64,000 bases of DNA from Chryseobacterium sp. OV279. GTDB lineage: Bacteria; Bacteroidota; Bacteroidia; Flavobacteriales; Weeksellaceae. The stretch lies in contig NZ_FQUD01000001.1 of the NCBI RefSeq assembly GCF_900128945.1, positions 1,268,431 to 1,332,430 on the forward strand, given 5' to 3'. The position numbers and the translations under genes were made by a program. The stretch's first letter is position 1. Each line of letters opens with the position of its first letter. This document shows, one piece after another, positions 8,779 to 18,152 of the stretch. Under the pieces are notes generated by a model, which had not been told where the DNA came from, did not search any database, and saw nothing but the letters and a program-made list of their open reading frames with translations.

Positions 8779-9279
8779 ATGAAAAAAATAGTATTGATAA
8801 TAGCATTGTTTAGCCTGGAAATGATTCAAGCACAGGTAGCAATTGGTAAGGAAACATTGGATGGAGACGGGATTCTCGATTTTAAACCCAATACCACCAA
8901 TGGAATTCTGCTTCCGATCGTAGAAACGCTTCCCACCAACGCGGTAGAAGGAACTATTCTGATGGATAAAAATGATAAGGTTGTAAAGATGAAAACAGAT
9001 TCTGAGTGGATTTCGCTTAGCGACGCCGGATCTATTGACAATGTTTCCTTCAATACAAGTACAGAAACACCAGCTCAAACTAATGTGATCATAGGATCTG
9101 CCACCACAACTGCCCCAGGCGTATTAGTGCTGGAATCTGCAGATAAAGCCTTAATATTACCTAAAGTAGCCACTCCCCATACCAGTGTTAAAAATCCATT
9201 TCCGGGAATGATCTGTTATGATACGGTCAGCAAAACATTAGCTGTATTCGATGGACTAAAGTGGAGCTACTGGAAATAA
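8779..9279 (+). CDS. Small secreted protein with tail related to the upstream surface protein
   Basis: A 166-residue protein with a signal peptide cleaved near residue 19 (MIQAQ). The C-terminal FPGMICYDTVSKTLAVFDGLKW matches in pattern the GMLIFDT...LYNGTVW tail of the gene 27 nt upstream. The pair is probably co-transcribed. A repeated ILLPIVETLP / LILPKVATP motif suggests two copies of a short beta unit. Function unknown. Confidence 0.75.
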   Translation: MKKIVLIIALFSLEMIQAQVAIGKETLDGDGILDFKPNTTNGILLPIVETLPTNAVEGTILMDKNDKVVKMKTDSEWISLSDAGSIDNVSFNTSTETPAQTNVIIGSATTTAPGVLVLESADKALILPKVATPHTSVKNPFPGMICYDTVSKTLAVFDGLKWSYWK

Positions 9280-9295
9280 GCTGCAATTAAGATTT

Positions 9296-9460
9296 CAGAC
9301 ACCAGATATCAGACATCAGACTTTCAATTGCGATTAAGATGGTGAATGCTAGATTCAAGATTCAAGATTTTAAATACAAAATATCAGACATCAGACGATA
9401 ATTCGTTAGCTTAATTACTATAACCAGCAACCAGCAACTAGTAACCAGCAACTAGCAACC
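9296..9460. repeat. Low-complexity intergenic repeats
   Basis: The 9280-9616 gap holds several short near-tandem words: ATATCAGACATCAGAC twice (about 9306 and 9380), TTCAAGATTCAAGATT, and a CAGCAACTAG/CAACCAGCAA array at 9421-9460. No ORF or hairpin explains them. A similar CTTCCAGC array is at 14768-14800. Confidence 0.7.
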
Positions 9461-9616
9461 AAAATTCACCTGGAGCTCATAACTCATCACTCTACAAAAT
9501 CCGAACTCAGGTAATGTAATGAAAGTCTTTTCCGGATTGTTTTATAATCAGGGCTGAGGGGCAATAAAAACTATTGATTTCCCGGATGACCTTAATGTAA
9601 AAACTGAATAAAAACA

Positions 9617-11107
9617 ATGACCAAGACTTTTGCCATCTTACTGACTGTTTTCCTTACCATGAGTATTCCGGGACAGCAATTAAATACTTTCTTTTCCTCA
9701 CTTTCTAAAAATAATATGTTCAATGGAAGTACAGTGGTTTCCGAACCCGGAAAGCCAATTTTCTCTGATCAATATGGATTCTCCAGCATCGAAAAAAAAG
9801 AAAAGTTCAGTGACCAGTCTCAGTTTCCGATTGCATCCGTCACCAAAACATTTACATCAACAGCGATACTCCAGCTTAAAGAAAAAGGAAAACTTAAAAT
9901 GGATGATTCCGTTCAGAAATATCTTCCGGATTTTCCTTATCCTACGATCAGCATTAAAAACCTGCTTAATAATACTTCGGGACTGGCAGACTATTACAAT
10001 CTGTTTGACATCATTATCCAGGAACAGCCGGAAAAAATAATTTCCAACCAGGATATTATTCCAACCTTTATCCGATTCAAAACACCGCTTACCTTCGAGC
10101 CCGGGAGCAAGTGGGAGTATAATAACGTCAATTTTTGCATCGCTGCCCTGATCATTGAAAAAGTATCAGGAATGAGCTATGCCATGTATCTGGAAAAAAA
10201 TATTTTCAGTCCTGCAAAAATGAAAAATTCATTTGTTCCGAATGACCGGAAGATTAAAAAAATAAACCAGGTAGAATTATATACGTATCCTAATTTGTAT
10301 TCGACAGATCTTGTGAATATAAATACCGTAAAAGATCCTTTTCCTATCGCTGCAAAAAGTAATTTTTATGGAAATGGAGGCATTGTAAGTACGGCTTTAG
10401 ATCTGGAAAAATATCAGAAGGCGTTATTTAGCCATCAGATTCTTGGAAAGAAGGAATTAGAGGAAGCGTTAACCGCTACGATCCTTAATGACAGAAAGAA
10501 AGTGACTTACCTCATTGATGGAAAAGAAGTGAGCTATGGCTTAGGCTGGTTTATGTATACTGACGAAAGTAAAGGAAAAATAGTTTTTCACGACGGATCT
10601 ATCCACGGACTTACCAGTATTTTGGCGCATAATATCAATAAAAATCAGTCAGTGATTCTTTTATCCAATATGGGAAACAGTCCTGTTTTTTCTACATTCA
10701 ATGCTGTTTTACAATTAATTGATCATCGACCTTATACAATTCCTGCACCGAATCTTTCCAGAATTTATGGGAGTTTATTGGAAAACGGAAATAAGGAGAA
10801 AGCCAATTTGCTGATTAAAGAGTATCTGAAAAATCCAAATGGCTATGAAGCAACAGAGAGAGATTTTAACAAATTAGGCTATCAATTTCTTAGGAATGGA
10901 AAAAGTGAAAATTCTTTGCAGACATTTAGTTCAGCCACATTACTTTTTCCAAAAAGTTGGAATGTTTATGACAGCTATGGTGAAGCATTACTCCAATCCG
11001 GTAAAAAAGAAGAGGGCCTTAAGATGTATCAAAAATCTGTGGAACTGAATCCCGAAAATAAGAACGGCAAAGAGATGATCCGTAAAATAGAAGCACAGTC
11101 TAAATAG
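9617..11107 (+). CDS. Beta-lactamase-family serine hydrolase with C-terminal TPR
   Basis: A 496-residue exported serine hydrolase with a signal peptide (ILLTVFLTMSIPGQQ). The catalytic core has SVTK at 74-77 (Ser74 nucleophile), the WEYNNVN motif supplying the YxN triad, and FHDGSIHG, an HxG-type third motif. From about residue 395 the sequence becomes helical and tetratricopeptide-like, ending in a clear repeat: AEs such as WNVYDSYGEALLQSGKKEEG and YQKSVELNPENK. Such hydrolase-TPR fusions are frequent in Bacteroidetes and their substrates are mostly unknown. A terminator follows 43 nt after the stop; it appears monocistronic. Confidence 0.88.
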   Translation: MTKTFAILLTVFLTMSIPGQQLNTFFSSLSKNNMFNGSTVVSEPGKPIFSDQYGFSSIEKKEKFSDQSQFPIASVTKTFTSTAILQLKEKGKLKMDDSVQKYLPDFPYPTISIKNLLNNTSGLADYYNLFDIIIQEQPEKIISNQDIIPTFIRFKTPLTFEPGSKWEYNNVNFCIAALIIEKVSGMSYAMYLEKNIFSPAKMKNSFVPNDRKIKKINQVELYTYPNLYSTDLVNINTVKDPFPIAAKSNFYGNGGIVSTALDLEKYQKALFSHQILGKKELEEALTATILNDRKKVTYLIDGKEVSYGLGWFMYTDESKGKIVFHDGSIHGLTSILAHNINKNQSVILLSNMGNSPVFSTFNAVLQLIDHRPYTIPAPNLSRIYGSLLENGNKEKANLLIKEYLKNPNGYEATERDFNKLGYQFLRNGKSENSLQTFSSATLLFPKSWNVYDSYGEALLQSGKKEEGLKMYQKSVELNPENKNGKEMIRKIEAQSK

Positions 11108-11150
11108 GTCTTTATCTATTCAAAACTTTCAAATTAAATGATTAAAATTC

Positions 11151-11176
11151 AATCACCTGATCTCTTTCAGGTGATT
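11151..11176 (+). terminator. Rho-independent terminator
   Basis: A perfect 10-bp stem, AATCACCTGA (11151-11160) with TCAGGTGATT (11167-11176), a 6-nt loop and a following T run. Confidence 0.9.
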
Positions 11177-11304
11177 TTTTCATTAGAGTTGCCATATTCT
11201 CAACAAATCCATTAAATTTGGTCTGCCCGATCATTCTGTTCCCGGAATTTCAGAACATAACCACAGGGTTTACAGGCGTTGTAATTTAAATTGATAGACC
11301 ATTC

Positions 11305-14187
11305 ATGAAAAGAAGAGACTTTTTGAAACAGTGTTCCATTGCGGCGTCCGGCTTGGTTTTGGTAAACGTGCTGCCATCATATGCCCATGCCATGCTGGGA
11401 GAGGAACATTTCCCGAAATATAAGTCACTGTTTGAAATCTTCAGCGATCCCGAAAATCAGTATCGCCCGTTTGTCCGCTGGTGGTGGAATGGAAACAAAA
11501 TAGAAAAAGCAGAACTGGCGCGGGAACTCAGGGTTTTAAAAGCTGCCGGAATAGGCGGTGTGGAAATCAATCCGATATCTTTTCCCCTGCGCACTGAAGA
11601 TACGGGAAAACCGAGTGTAGAGTGGTTAAGTGATGAATGGATCGAATTGTTGAGGTTTACTCTCGAAGAGGCGAAATCATTAGGAATGACTTGTGACCTG
11701 CTTGTCGGGACCGGATTTCCTATGGGTGGAGATTTTCTGGAAAAAGAAGAATGTTCCCAGATTGTGGTTTTGGCGGTGAAAAAATTCAAGGGCCCTCTTA
11801 AAACAGAGTTTTCTCTTTTTGATCTTTACAAAGAGGCGGATCCTGCCATTACCAATCCATACAGCGGAAGAACCATGGAAATGCTGGAAGTGAAGCTTGT
11901 TCCTGATCCTCTGAACTGTCTGGACGAGGTGATCAATCTTTCAGACCAGATTAAAAACGGAATGATTAAAGTTTCCATACCCAAAGGAGATTACGCCATT
12001 TACGGATTGGTAAAAATAGATCGTTTTATGAGCGTCATCCAGGGCGCCCCGGGCGGAATGGGACCCGTACTGAATCATTATGATACAGCAGCTGTAAAAA
12101 AATACCTCAACAGAATGAGCGATACCATTCAGCAAAAAATAGGACCATTGGCTCCCAACATCCGGTCTTTCTTCATCGACAGTCTCGAAACGGAAGGAAC
12201 GAACTGGAACCATGATATGATGAGCGAGTTCCAAAAGAGGAGAGGATATGACCTGTATCCGTATCTGCCTTTTGTTCTGTTTAAAATCGGAAGTATGGGA
12301 AATACGACAGGGGTAAATATCCTTTATCCTGTAAAAATGGGTACTGATTTTAAAAAGATGACAGACCGGATGCGGTATGATTTCGAGCTGACGAAAGCTG
12401 AACTATTTAGAGAACGTTTTGTATATAACTTCGCGCAATGGTGTAAAGACAATAATATAAAATCAAGGGCACAGGCTTACGGACGTGGATATTTTCCGCT
12501 GGAAGGAAGCTTTGAGATTGATATTCCCGAATGTGAAACCTGGCTGAAATACGGAATTGGGGAAGATATCAGTGAAGAAAAATTCACACAGTATCCATGG
12601 CATTTGGGTAGGGGAAATACCATGATCAATAAAATGGTGTCTTCAGCCGCTCATTTAAAAGATAAAAAACTCATCAGCTCCGAGGAACTGACCAATACAG
12701 ATATGGTATTCAACGAAGCTCTGGAAATTCTGAAAATAGCAGGAGATCAGAGCACGATATCCGGGGTTACCCATCCTATTTTTCATGGATTTAACTATTC
12801 CCCTCCGGAAGCGGCTTTTCCCGGCTGGATCACCTATGGCGGATATTTGAATGAGAAAAACACGATCTGGCCTTATTTTAAACATTATACAGATTATCGG
12901 GCAAGACTTTCCGCGTTATTGCAACAGTCCACGATGTTTGCGGATATTGCTCTTTTAGCCCCTTTCGCAGACCAATGGACACAATTTGGAGCACAGAATG
13001 AACCTTTTCCAACGGTGGTATCACCTGCTTATCAGGCTTTGATCTGGGAATCTGTCCATCAGAATGGGAATGCATGTGATTATGTATCGGAACAGGTGAT
13101 CAGTGATTCAGCGGTGAAGAAAGGTTTTCTTACGTATGGAAAAAGAAAGTACCACACTTTATTTTTGATTGAGGTGCACAGTCTGAATACGGCCACAGCA
13201 GAAAAATTGTACGAATTTGTGAGTGGCGGGGGAAGAATATTCTGCATTGAAGCTATTCCGGACCGCTCCACAGGCTGGAATGATTATGAGAAAAGAGACC
13301 GGGAAGTACAAAACTGGATCAGCAAAATGCAGGCTTTTCCGGAACGTTTTATTTTCCTGAATAAACCTAAATCCGATTTTCTCAATTGGTATAAAGCCGT
13401 TCAGGAAAAGTATAATATGACCCCTTATGTGAAGATAAAGACACCGAAAACTTTCATCACACAGATACGCTACCAAACCCGTGACTCTGAGATTTTCCTG
13501 TTTAATAATTCCAGCAGTAAGAACAGTACACCGCTGGATATCACCTTCGAAAAAAGCGTGATCAAAAACAAGCAGGCCTGGCTGTGGGATGCGGTAACAG
13601 GTAAGCGTTTCAAACTGAATCTTCCGGATGGGCGATTCAATATCGATTTAGGCCCTGCCGATTCAAAGCTGATTGTTTTTGATGGCCATAAAAGAGGCAC
13701 AAGCTGGAAAGAAAGTCCTCTGACCGGAAATAAAGTGAAAGAACTTAACGATCAATGGAAAGTTGAGTTGATACATTATGACGGGACGGTCAAAAAAGAA
13801 GAATTCAACAAGCTGACGGATCTTAAAGAATTACCGGCCTATACTCATTTTGCAGGAACAGTCATTTACCGGAATACGTTTCAGATCAAGGACAAAAACG
13901 TGGACAGCTACATCAATCTGGGAAATGTATACGGAATTTGCGAAGTACGCATCAATGGGAAAGAAGCGGGAGTACAGTGGTTCGGAAGGAGAATTTACCC
14001 TTTGAATGGTTTAGTGAAAGATGGAGTTAATGAAATTGAGATCAAAGTAGTCACAGTGATGGTCAATTATATGAAAACCCTTAAAGACAATGTGGTGGCG
14101 CAGTATTGGACCAATCAGAAAAAGAAAGACCAGCCGCTGCAGTCTATGGGATTGGTAGGCCCGGTGACTGTTTATCAGGAGTCTTGA
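11305..14187 (+). CDS. Tat-exported glycosyl hydrolase, GH106 alpha-L-rhamnosidase-like
   Basis: A 960-residue enzyme with a twin-arginine signal (RRDFLKQ at residues 3-9 followed by a hydrophobic AASGLVLVNVL). After cleavage it starts with a catalytic-type barrel: FVRWWWNGNKIEKAELAREL and AGIGGVEINP are characteristic of the GH106/glycosyl hydrolase family that includes alpha-L-rhamnosidases. The last ~150 residues (WKVELIHYDGTVKKEEFNKL, TVIYRNTF, then EVRINGKEAGVQWFGRRIYP) form a jelly-roll ancillary domain like that of GH2 enzymes. It probably removes a terminal deoxysugar from plant or bacterial glycans in the periplasm. No SusC/D pair is adjacent, so it is not in a standard polysaccharide-utilisation locus. 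Confidence 0.8.
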   Translation: MKRRDFLKQCSIAASGLVLVNVLPSYAHAMLGEEHFPKYKSLFEIFSDPENQYRPFVRWWWNGNKIEKAELARELRVLKAAGIGGVEINPISFPLRTEDTGKPSVEWLSDEWIELLRFTLEEAKSLGMTCDLLVGTGFPMGGDFLEKEECSQIVVLAVKKFKGPLKTEFSLFDLYKEADPAITNPYSGRTMEMLEVKLVPDPLNCLDEVINLSDQIKNGMIKVSIPKGDYAIYGLVKIDRFMSVIQGAPGGMGPVLNHYDTAAVKKYLNRMSDTIQQKIGPLAPNIRSFFIDSLETEGTNWNHDMMSEFQKRRGYDLYPYLPFVLFKIGSMGNTTGVNILYPVKMGTDFKKMTDRMRYDFELTKAELFRERFVYNFAQWCKDNNIKSRAQAYGRGYFPLEGSFEIDIPECETWLKYGIGEDISEEKFTQYPWHLGRGNTMINKMVSSAAHLKDKKLISSEELTNTDMVFNEALEILKIAGDQSTISGVTHPIFHGFNYSPPEAAFPGWITYGGYLNEKNTIWPYFKHYTDYRARLSALLQQSTMFADIALLAPFADQWTQFGAQNEPFPTVVSPAYQALIWESVHQNGNACDYVSEQVISDSAVKKGFLTYGKRKYHTLFLIEVHSLNTATAEKLYEFVSGGGRIFCIEAIPDRSTGWNDYEKRDREVQNWISKMQAFPERFIFLNKPKSDFLNWYKAVQEKYNMTPYVKIKTPKTFITQIRYQTRDSEIFLFNNSSSKNSTPLDITFEKSVIKNKQAWLWDAVTGKRFKLNLPDGRFNIDLGPADSKLIVFDGHKRGTSWKESPLTGNKVKELNDQWKVELIHYDGTVKKEEFNKLTDLKELPAYTHFAGTVIYRNTFQIKDKNVDSYINLGNVYGICEVRINGKEAGVQWFGRRIYPLNGLVKDGVNEIEIKVVTVMVNYMKTLKDNVVAQYWTNQKKKDQPLQSMGLVGPVTVYQES

Positions 14188-14189
14188 GT

Positions 14190-14553
14190 ATTTTTAAACC
14201 ACAAAAGAGTGTTTATAAAGATTTGCTCTCGCAGATTTCTCTGATAACACAGATCTAATTCATGCTATTTAAAACATTAAGATCAATGAAGGATGTAAGG
14301 TGAGTTAAGAAAAAATCAAATGATTTTTTAAGTTGTGCGTCTTAAAGCGAAGCTAAAATTTAATATTCTTAAAAGCTTAACAGAATCTTAATGGTTTGAA
14401 GTTTTTCTCTCGCAGATGATACGGATAAAGCAGATGAACAAAAGTAAAAATCTGCATCATCCGATTAATCTGCGTGAAATTTTAAAATCATGTGATCTGT
14501 TCCATTGCCTTCATTAGAATCAATGAAATTGATTCCACCTTTGCTTCCTTTTA
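14190..14553. repeat. Two copies of the CTCGCAGATT / AACCACAAAAG dispersed repeat
   Basis: AAACCACAAAAG at ~14198 is followed by CTCGCAGATTTCTCTG near 14226. A second copy begins TCTCGCAGATG at 14408 and runs to ~14549, with internal ATTAATCTGCGTGAAATTTT. The second copy aligns with 17864-18007 over nearly all of its length. No coding sequence is evident. Confidence 0.75.
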
Positions 14554-14631
14554 TAAATAGAATAATCAATTTCTTTGCGTTAAAAAAATTATTTGCTCCC
14601 CAAGTTTTTTTACAACAAAAGTATAACGAAA

Positions 14632-14661
14632 AACCGCCTCATTCCTAAAAATGAGACGGTT
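14632..14661 (-). terminator. Minus-strand terminator of the oxidase operon
   Basis: Read on the minus strand, AACCGTCTCATT (14661-14650) pairs with AATGAGGCGGTT (14643-14632) through one G-U pair, loop TTTAGG, followed by T residues. It lies ~147 nt beyond the stop of the flavin oxidase gene. Confidence 0.8.
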
Positions 14662-14807
14662 GTATGTATCTAAATTCAGAATAATAAATGTATTAATGGG
14701 CTAATAAAATTTAAGTCTGAAAAGAAAAGTCATTAAAAATCAGAAAAAGAAATCCCAATCCCGCTATTAACTTCCAGCCTCCCTCTTCCAGCTTCCAGCC
14801 CATTAGT

Positions 14808-16577
14808 CTACCATCCCAAATAATAAGTCGGGCTCAGCCAGATTGGGCGATGCATTCCAAAATGTTCCTGCAGCATTTTTTCAGCTTCGCAGAAAGCACC
14901 TTCCACCCATCCCTGTTGATCGGAATAAGCTTCCCCGATAATGTGAATGGACTCATCAGCTACCGGTTTTCTCATGTATGGCATTACGTTTTCAACGGAA
15001 TATCCGGCTTTCCAGGCATGATATCCTGCTCCGAAAGGTTCATCGGTCCAGTCTTTAAAGTAGGTTACATAAGGATCCGGTATCGTTACATCAGGGCCGT
15101 GCAGTTCCCGAAGTTGATTCATCAGTTCATCTACCATCATCTGGGTCGCCTGAACATCATCCAGTTCGTGCAGTTCCTTCAGTGATGCAGATTTGGCGGC
15201 TCTTACTTCGAACAGTAATTTGTCATCGGAGAGTGCTTTCCAGAAGGTTTCGGTTTCCATATCTCCGTAGCTTCCCAATAACATTGAATTATTGGTTTGA
15301 GGATCCGTCCCGAAATAATAACACTGTCTCATAGGAAGGTCAGTAATAGAATGGCCGGAATCAATGTCCAGTTGTTTCTCTTTCCACCACGGGTATTCAA
15401 AGCCCATTAATATTTTAAAAGCAGGCTCCATAATTACCGAACGGATATTGGTATTAAGGACTGAATTTTCATTAATGTTAAAGAAGAAATTGTTCTGATC
15501 CAGAAGCTCCAGAGATTTTCTCGGCATAGCAAGAACCAGTTTATTGGTATATACATTCCATGTCGTATTGGTTTTCAGATTCAGAAAAGTCAGCTGATAT
15601 TTATGGGTATGGATTAAAGGATGCGCTTTGGTGAAAGTAAGCAGCTTATTTTCAGACCAGATGCACGCACCGTCATGTTCCATATAAGAATTGGCTACGG
15701 CATAAGCGATGCTGTCATAGCCTTCCTCAATGGTTTTATAAATGGTTCCGGCAGAGAAATCTCCCACCATATAAGGAAAAGCTTCGGCAGAATTCCAGTT
15801 GATCGTATTGGAGTAGTATCCGCCGGCATTTGCCACAAACTCATAACCTTCCTGTGAAATCTGATCCTTGATCAGGTTCCAGAATCCCAGATCATTTACC
15901 TTACGTCGGTCATAAGGAGAATTAGGGAAATTATAAACCAGCTTAGGTTTGATATCATCCCAGTCCTCACTGGTCAGTTTAAAACTATAATCGTAGATGC
16001 TGTCTCCTTTGATAATCTTATCACTGTATTTCTCAGCTACCCATGGATCTGCCATCAACACATCGTAAATAATCTTATTGAATAACTGATCCGAGCTGAA
16101 ACCATAATCATCATCATTCAGATAATAACGGGTAGCCAGTTTCTTACCTTCTTTCTGAGCCACATCCCACGCATCCTGTTTGAAACTTTCTTTTCTCAGA
16201 TACATCAATAGTTTGGTAGGATCACCCATCGGGAAAGGAACAGGAGTCATTTTATCTTTCAGGACAGGAATTCGTTTTGCAGGATCTTCTTCGGTAAGCG
16301 GATATCCTTCAATCAAGGTCGTTACGATTTGCTGAGACGTCAGGTAGCGCATACCTCCCAGTTCTCCCCAGAAATTCATTCCCGGCATCACGACAGATTC
16401 CAGTCTTCCGCCCAGTTTATTGTTCATGTCAAAGATCTGTACCTCACTGGCTTTGAGTTTCTTATCAGTGACTAAACGGTAAGCGGTATACAAACCGGAG
16501 GTTCCGGCACCGATGATGGCTACTTCTATTTTTAAATCAGGATGTTTTCCTGTGTTTAATGGTGTATTTTTATTCAT
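14808..16577 (-). CDS. Flavin monoamine oxidase / L-amino acid oxidase-like FAD enzyme
   Basis: A 589-residue flavoprotein. The N-terminal dinucleotide fold is clear: VAIIGAGTSGLYTAYRL near residues 19-35, then the acidic end of the second strand and LGGRLESV, the GGR signature of amine oxidases. The C terminus HIIGEAYSDQQGWVEGAFCEA supplies the second FAD contact typical of MAO/LAAO enzymes. It lacks a signal peptide, so it may be cytoplasmic. It should oxidise an amine or amino acid to the imine, giving H2O2. The gene starts 12 nt after the stop of a second FAD oxidase and the two form an operon closed by the terminator at 14632. Substrate is not predictable by eye. Confidence 0.85.
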   Translation of the reverse strand: MNKNTPLNTGKHPDLKIEVAIIGAGTSGLYTAYRLVTDKKLKASEVQIFDMNNKLGGRLESVVMPGMNFWGELGGMRYLTSQQIVTTLIEGYPLTEEDPAKRIPVLKDKMTPVPFPMGDPTKLLMYLRKESFKQDAWDVAQKEGKKLATRYYLNDDDYGFSSDQLFNKIIYDVLMADPWVAEKYSDKIIKGDSIYDYSFKLTSEDWDDIKPKLVYNFPNSPYDRRKVNDLGFWNLIKDQISQEGYEFVANAGGYYSNTINWNSAEAFPYMVGDFSAGTIYKTIEEGYDSIAYAVANSYMEHDGACIWSENKLLTFTKAHPLIHTHKYQLTFLNLKTNTTWNVYTNKLVLAMPRKSLELLDQNNFFFNINENSVLNTNIRSVIMEPAFKILMGFEYPWWKEKQLDIDSGHSITDLPMRQCYYFGTDPQTNNSMLLGSYGDMETETFWKALSDDKLLFEVRAAKSASLKELHELDDVQATQMMVDELMNQLRELHGPDVTIPDPYVTYFKDWTDEPFGAGYHAWKAGYSVENVMPYMRKPVADESIHIIGEAYSDQQGWVEGAFCEAEKMLQEHFGMHRPIWLSPTYYLGW

Positions 16578-16589
16578 GGTTTATTGTTT

Positions 16590-17777
16590 TTAAATGGCTT
16601 TAAAGTATTTGCGTCCTAACTGGAAGTGAGAAATATCAAAATCCGTATGCCCGTCCAGGGCAAGATCAGACATGATTTTTCCGAGGAATGGAGTGAATTT
16701 GGCAGCCCATCCGGTGGCATAGACCACAATGTTTTTATAATTCGGGACATATTTTGGTGCGAAATCAATCAGCAGTTCCTTATTCGGTATTTTGCTTAAA
16801 GCGATAAGGCAGGTTGAAGTGTATTCAGGCTCTGCAGCCAATCCTGTCATATGCTGCTGAACCCAGTCGGAAGTATAGGCCAGTTCCTGAGGATTAGGAA
16901 TTAATGTTCGGTCATTAGGTTCTTCCAAAGGTGTAATAACAAAATCCGGCGCGACACGGATGTATTCCGGATGATCCCAGTCTACAGAAGGAAAACCATA
17001 GAACTGATTACCATTTTCCTCAATTGCATTCTGGAATACAAACCAGGTTGGATACTGTATGTTTGGATCCGTTTTCCTAAAATAAGCCGAAGACATATTC
17101 CAGTACGTCGCCTCTATTTTAAAATCCAGTAAATTGATGACACTGTTAATGTAAGGCCCCGGAATAATCGCCAGTTTTTTAGCAATATAAATTCCGTTAG
17201 GAGTCGTGAGTTCAAAGAGATCACCTACCTGTTTGATGTCAAGTACAGGCGAATTTTCTTCTAACTGAACGGTTTCTTCCTGTTTGCAAAGGCCTAAAAG
17301 CGTTTCAATTGTTAATTTAAAATTAATGCTTGCACCATCCGGCTGAAACAGTCCGGTATAATTGTCCGGTAAGTTTTTAAAATGGTACTTTTCTTCGATC
17401 TCTTTTGAGGTTAGGGTAGTGTAGGGAACACCCAGTTCTTTCAAGGCCTGCTCAGCCAGGGCAATATTTCCTTCCGTGGAATGTACTTCAGGGTCTCCAA
17501 ACCAAAGCGTACCCACTTTATCCAGCAGCGAAGTATTGGTCTGTTTTTCCAGCTCGTCCCAGTAAGGTTGTGCTTCAAGAGCCATTTTCACCATATATTC
17601 ATCCGGATAAGGAATACGGAACTGGCGGGAAACTCCGGCAGAACTTCCAAGCTGATTCACAAAAGTGAACTGTTCCAGTACTAAGGTTTTAGCCTTTCGT
17701 TGGCCAAGATGGTAGGCCGTAGCCAGGCCTATGGCTCCGCCACCAATAACAATGACGTCGTAGTTTTCTGTTTTCAT
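16590..17777 (-). CDS. Sarcosine oxidase / N-methyltryptophan oxidase-like FAD oxidoreductase
   Basis: A DAO-family flavoenzyme of ~395 residues. Visible: YDVIVIGGGAIGLATAYHLG (FAD fold), LEQF, SSAGVSRQFRIPYPDEYMVK, the flavin-contact loop of MSOX/MTOX enzymes, and a C-terminal YATGWAAKFTPFLGKIM. The Cys in YTSTCLIAL sits about where MSOX attaches FAD covalently. I chose the ATG at 17777; the ATG at 17816 adds 13 residues whose DNA (ACGGATTTCACAGAT) looks like the local intergenic repeat. It likely demethylates an N-methylated amino acid or oxidises an imino acid, then hands over to the amine oxidase encoded 12 nt downstream; that link is inference. Confidence 0.85.
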   Translation of the reverse strand: MKTENYDVIVIGGGAIGLATAYHLGQRKAKTLVLEQFTFVNQLGSSAGVSRQFRIPYPDEYMVKMALEAQPYWDELEKQTNTSLLDKVGTLWFGDPEVHSTEGNIALAEQALKELGVPYTTLTSKEIEEKYHFKNLPDNYTGLFQPDGASINFKLTIETLLGLCKQEETVQLEENSPVLDIKQVGDLFELTTPNGIYIAKKLAIIPGPYINSVINLLDFKIEATYWNMSSAYFRKTDPNIQYPTWFVFQNAIEENGNQFYGFPSVDWDHPEYIRVAPDFVITPLEEPNDRTLIPNPQELAYTSDWVQQHMTGLAAEPEYTSTCLIALSKIPNKELLIDFAPKYVPNYKNIVVYATGWAAKFTPFLGKIMSDLALDGHTDFDISHFQLGRKYFKAI

Positions 17778-17863
17778 AGGTATTAGTTTTATCTGTGAAA
17801 TCCGTGTATTCATCACGAATTAAATGATGATCATACAAGCATTTTAAACACTTTTATTTTTAT

Positions 17864-18007
17864 TCTCGCAGATTATGCAGACAACGCAGATTCACGAACA
17901 TGAAAATTTGCATCATCTGATTAATCTGCGTGAAATTTTAAAATAGGCGATCTGTTCTCATTCGCTTTTTCGGGATCAATGAAATTAATTCCAACTTTGT
18001 TTCCCTA
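17864..18007. repeat. Dispersed repeat copy upstream of the oxidase operon
   Basis: Starts TCTCGCAGATTATGCAG and includes GATTAATCTGCGTGAAATTT. It is in the same orientation as, and aligns over ~145 nt with, the copy at 14408-14549, so the two FAD oxidase genes are bracketed by imperfect direct repeats. Confidence 0.75.
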
Positions 18008-18025
18008 AGTTTTGTACATGATGCA

Positions 18026-18112
18026 CAATTACCGGCCGTGTTTTTCGAAAAGTTTAAACACACGAGTTTTACATCATGCACTATAACTCGCAAAAAAAAC
18101 GGCCGGCAATTG
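18026..18112 (-). terminator. Long nested hairpin between the 138-residue gene and the oxidases
   Basis: CAATTACCGGCCGT (18026-18039) pairs with ACGGCCGGCAATTG (18099-18112), 13 of 14 positions. Inside, CGAGTT (18063-18068) pairs with AACTCG (18085-18090). On the minus strand a run of eight T follows the first arm. It could terminate the 138-residue gene or act as an attenuator before the oxidase pair. Confidence 0.55.
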
Positions 18113-18152
18113 AAGGATATGGACTGGTTATGATTAAGACTTTTTTATGCTT

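Noticed and set aside
9296..9460. CRISPR array
   Set aside because: Repeats are short, irregular and lack uniform spacers, and no cas gene is present.
17778..17816. Upstream start of the sarcosine-oxidase-like gene
   Set aside because: The added 13 codons come from sequence similar to the local intergenic repeat; the ATG at 17777 gives the standard N terminus.
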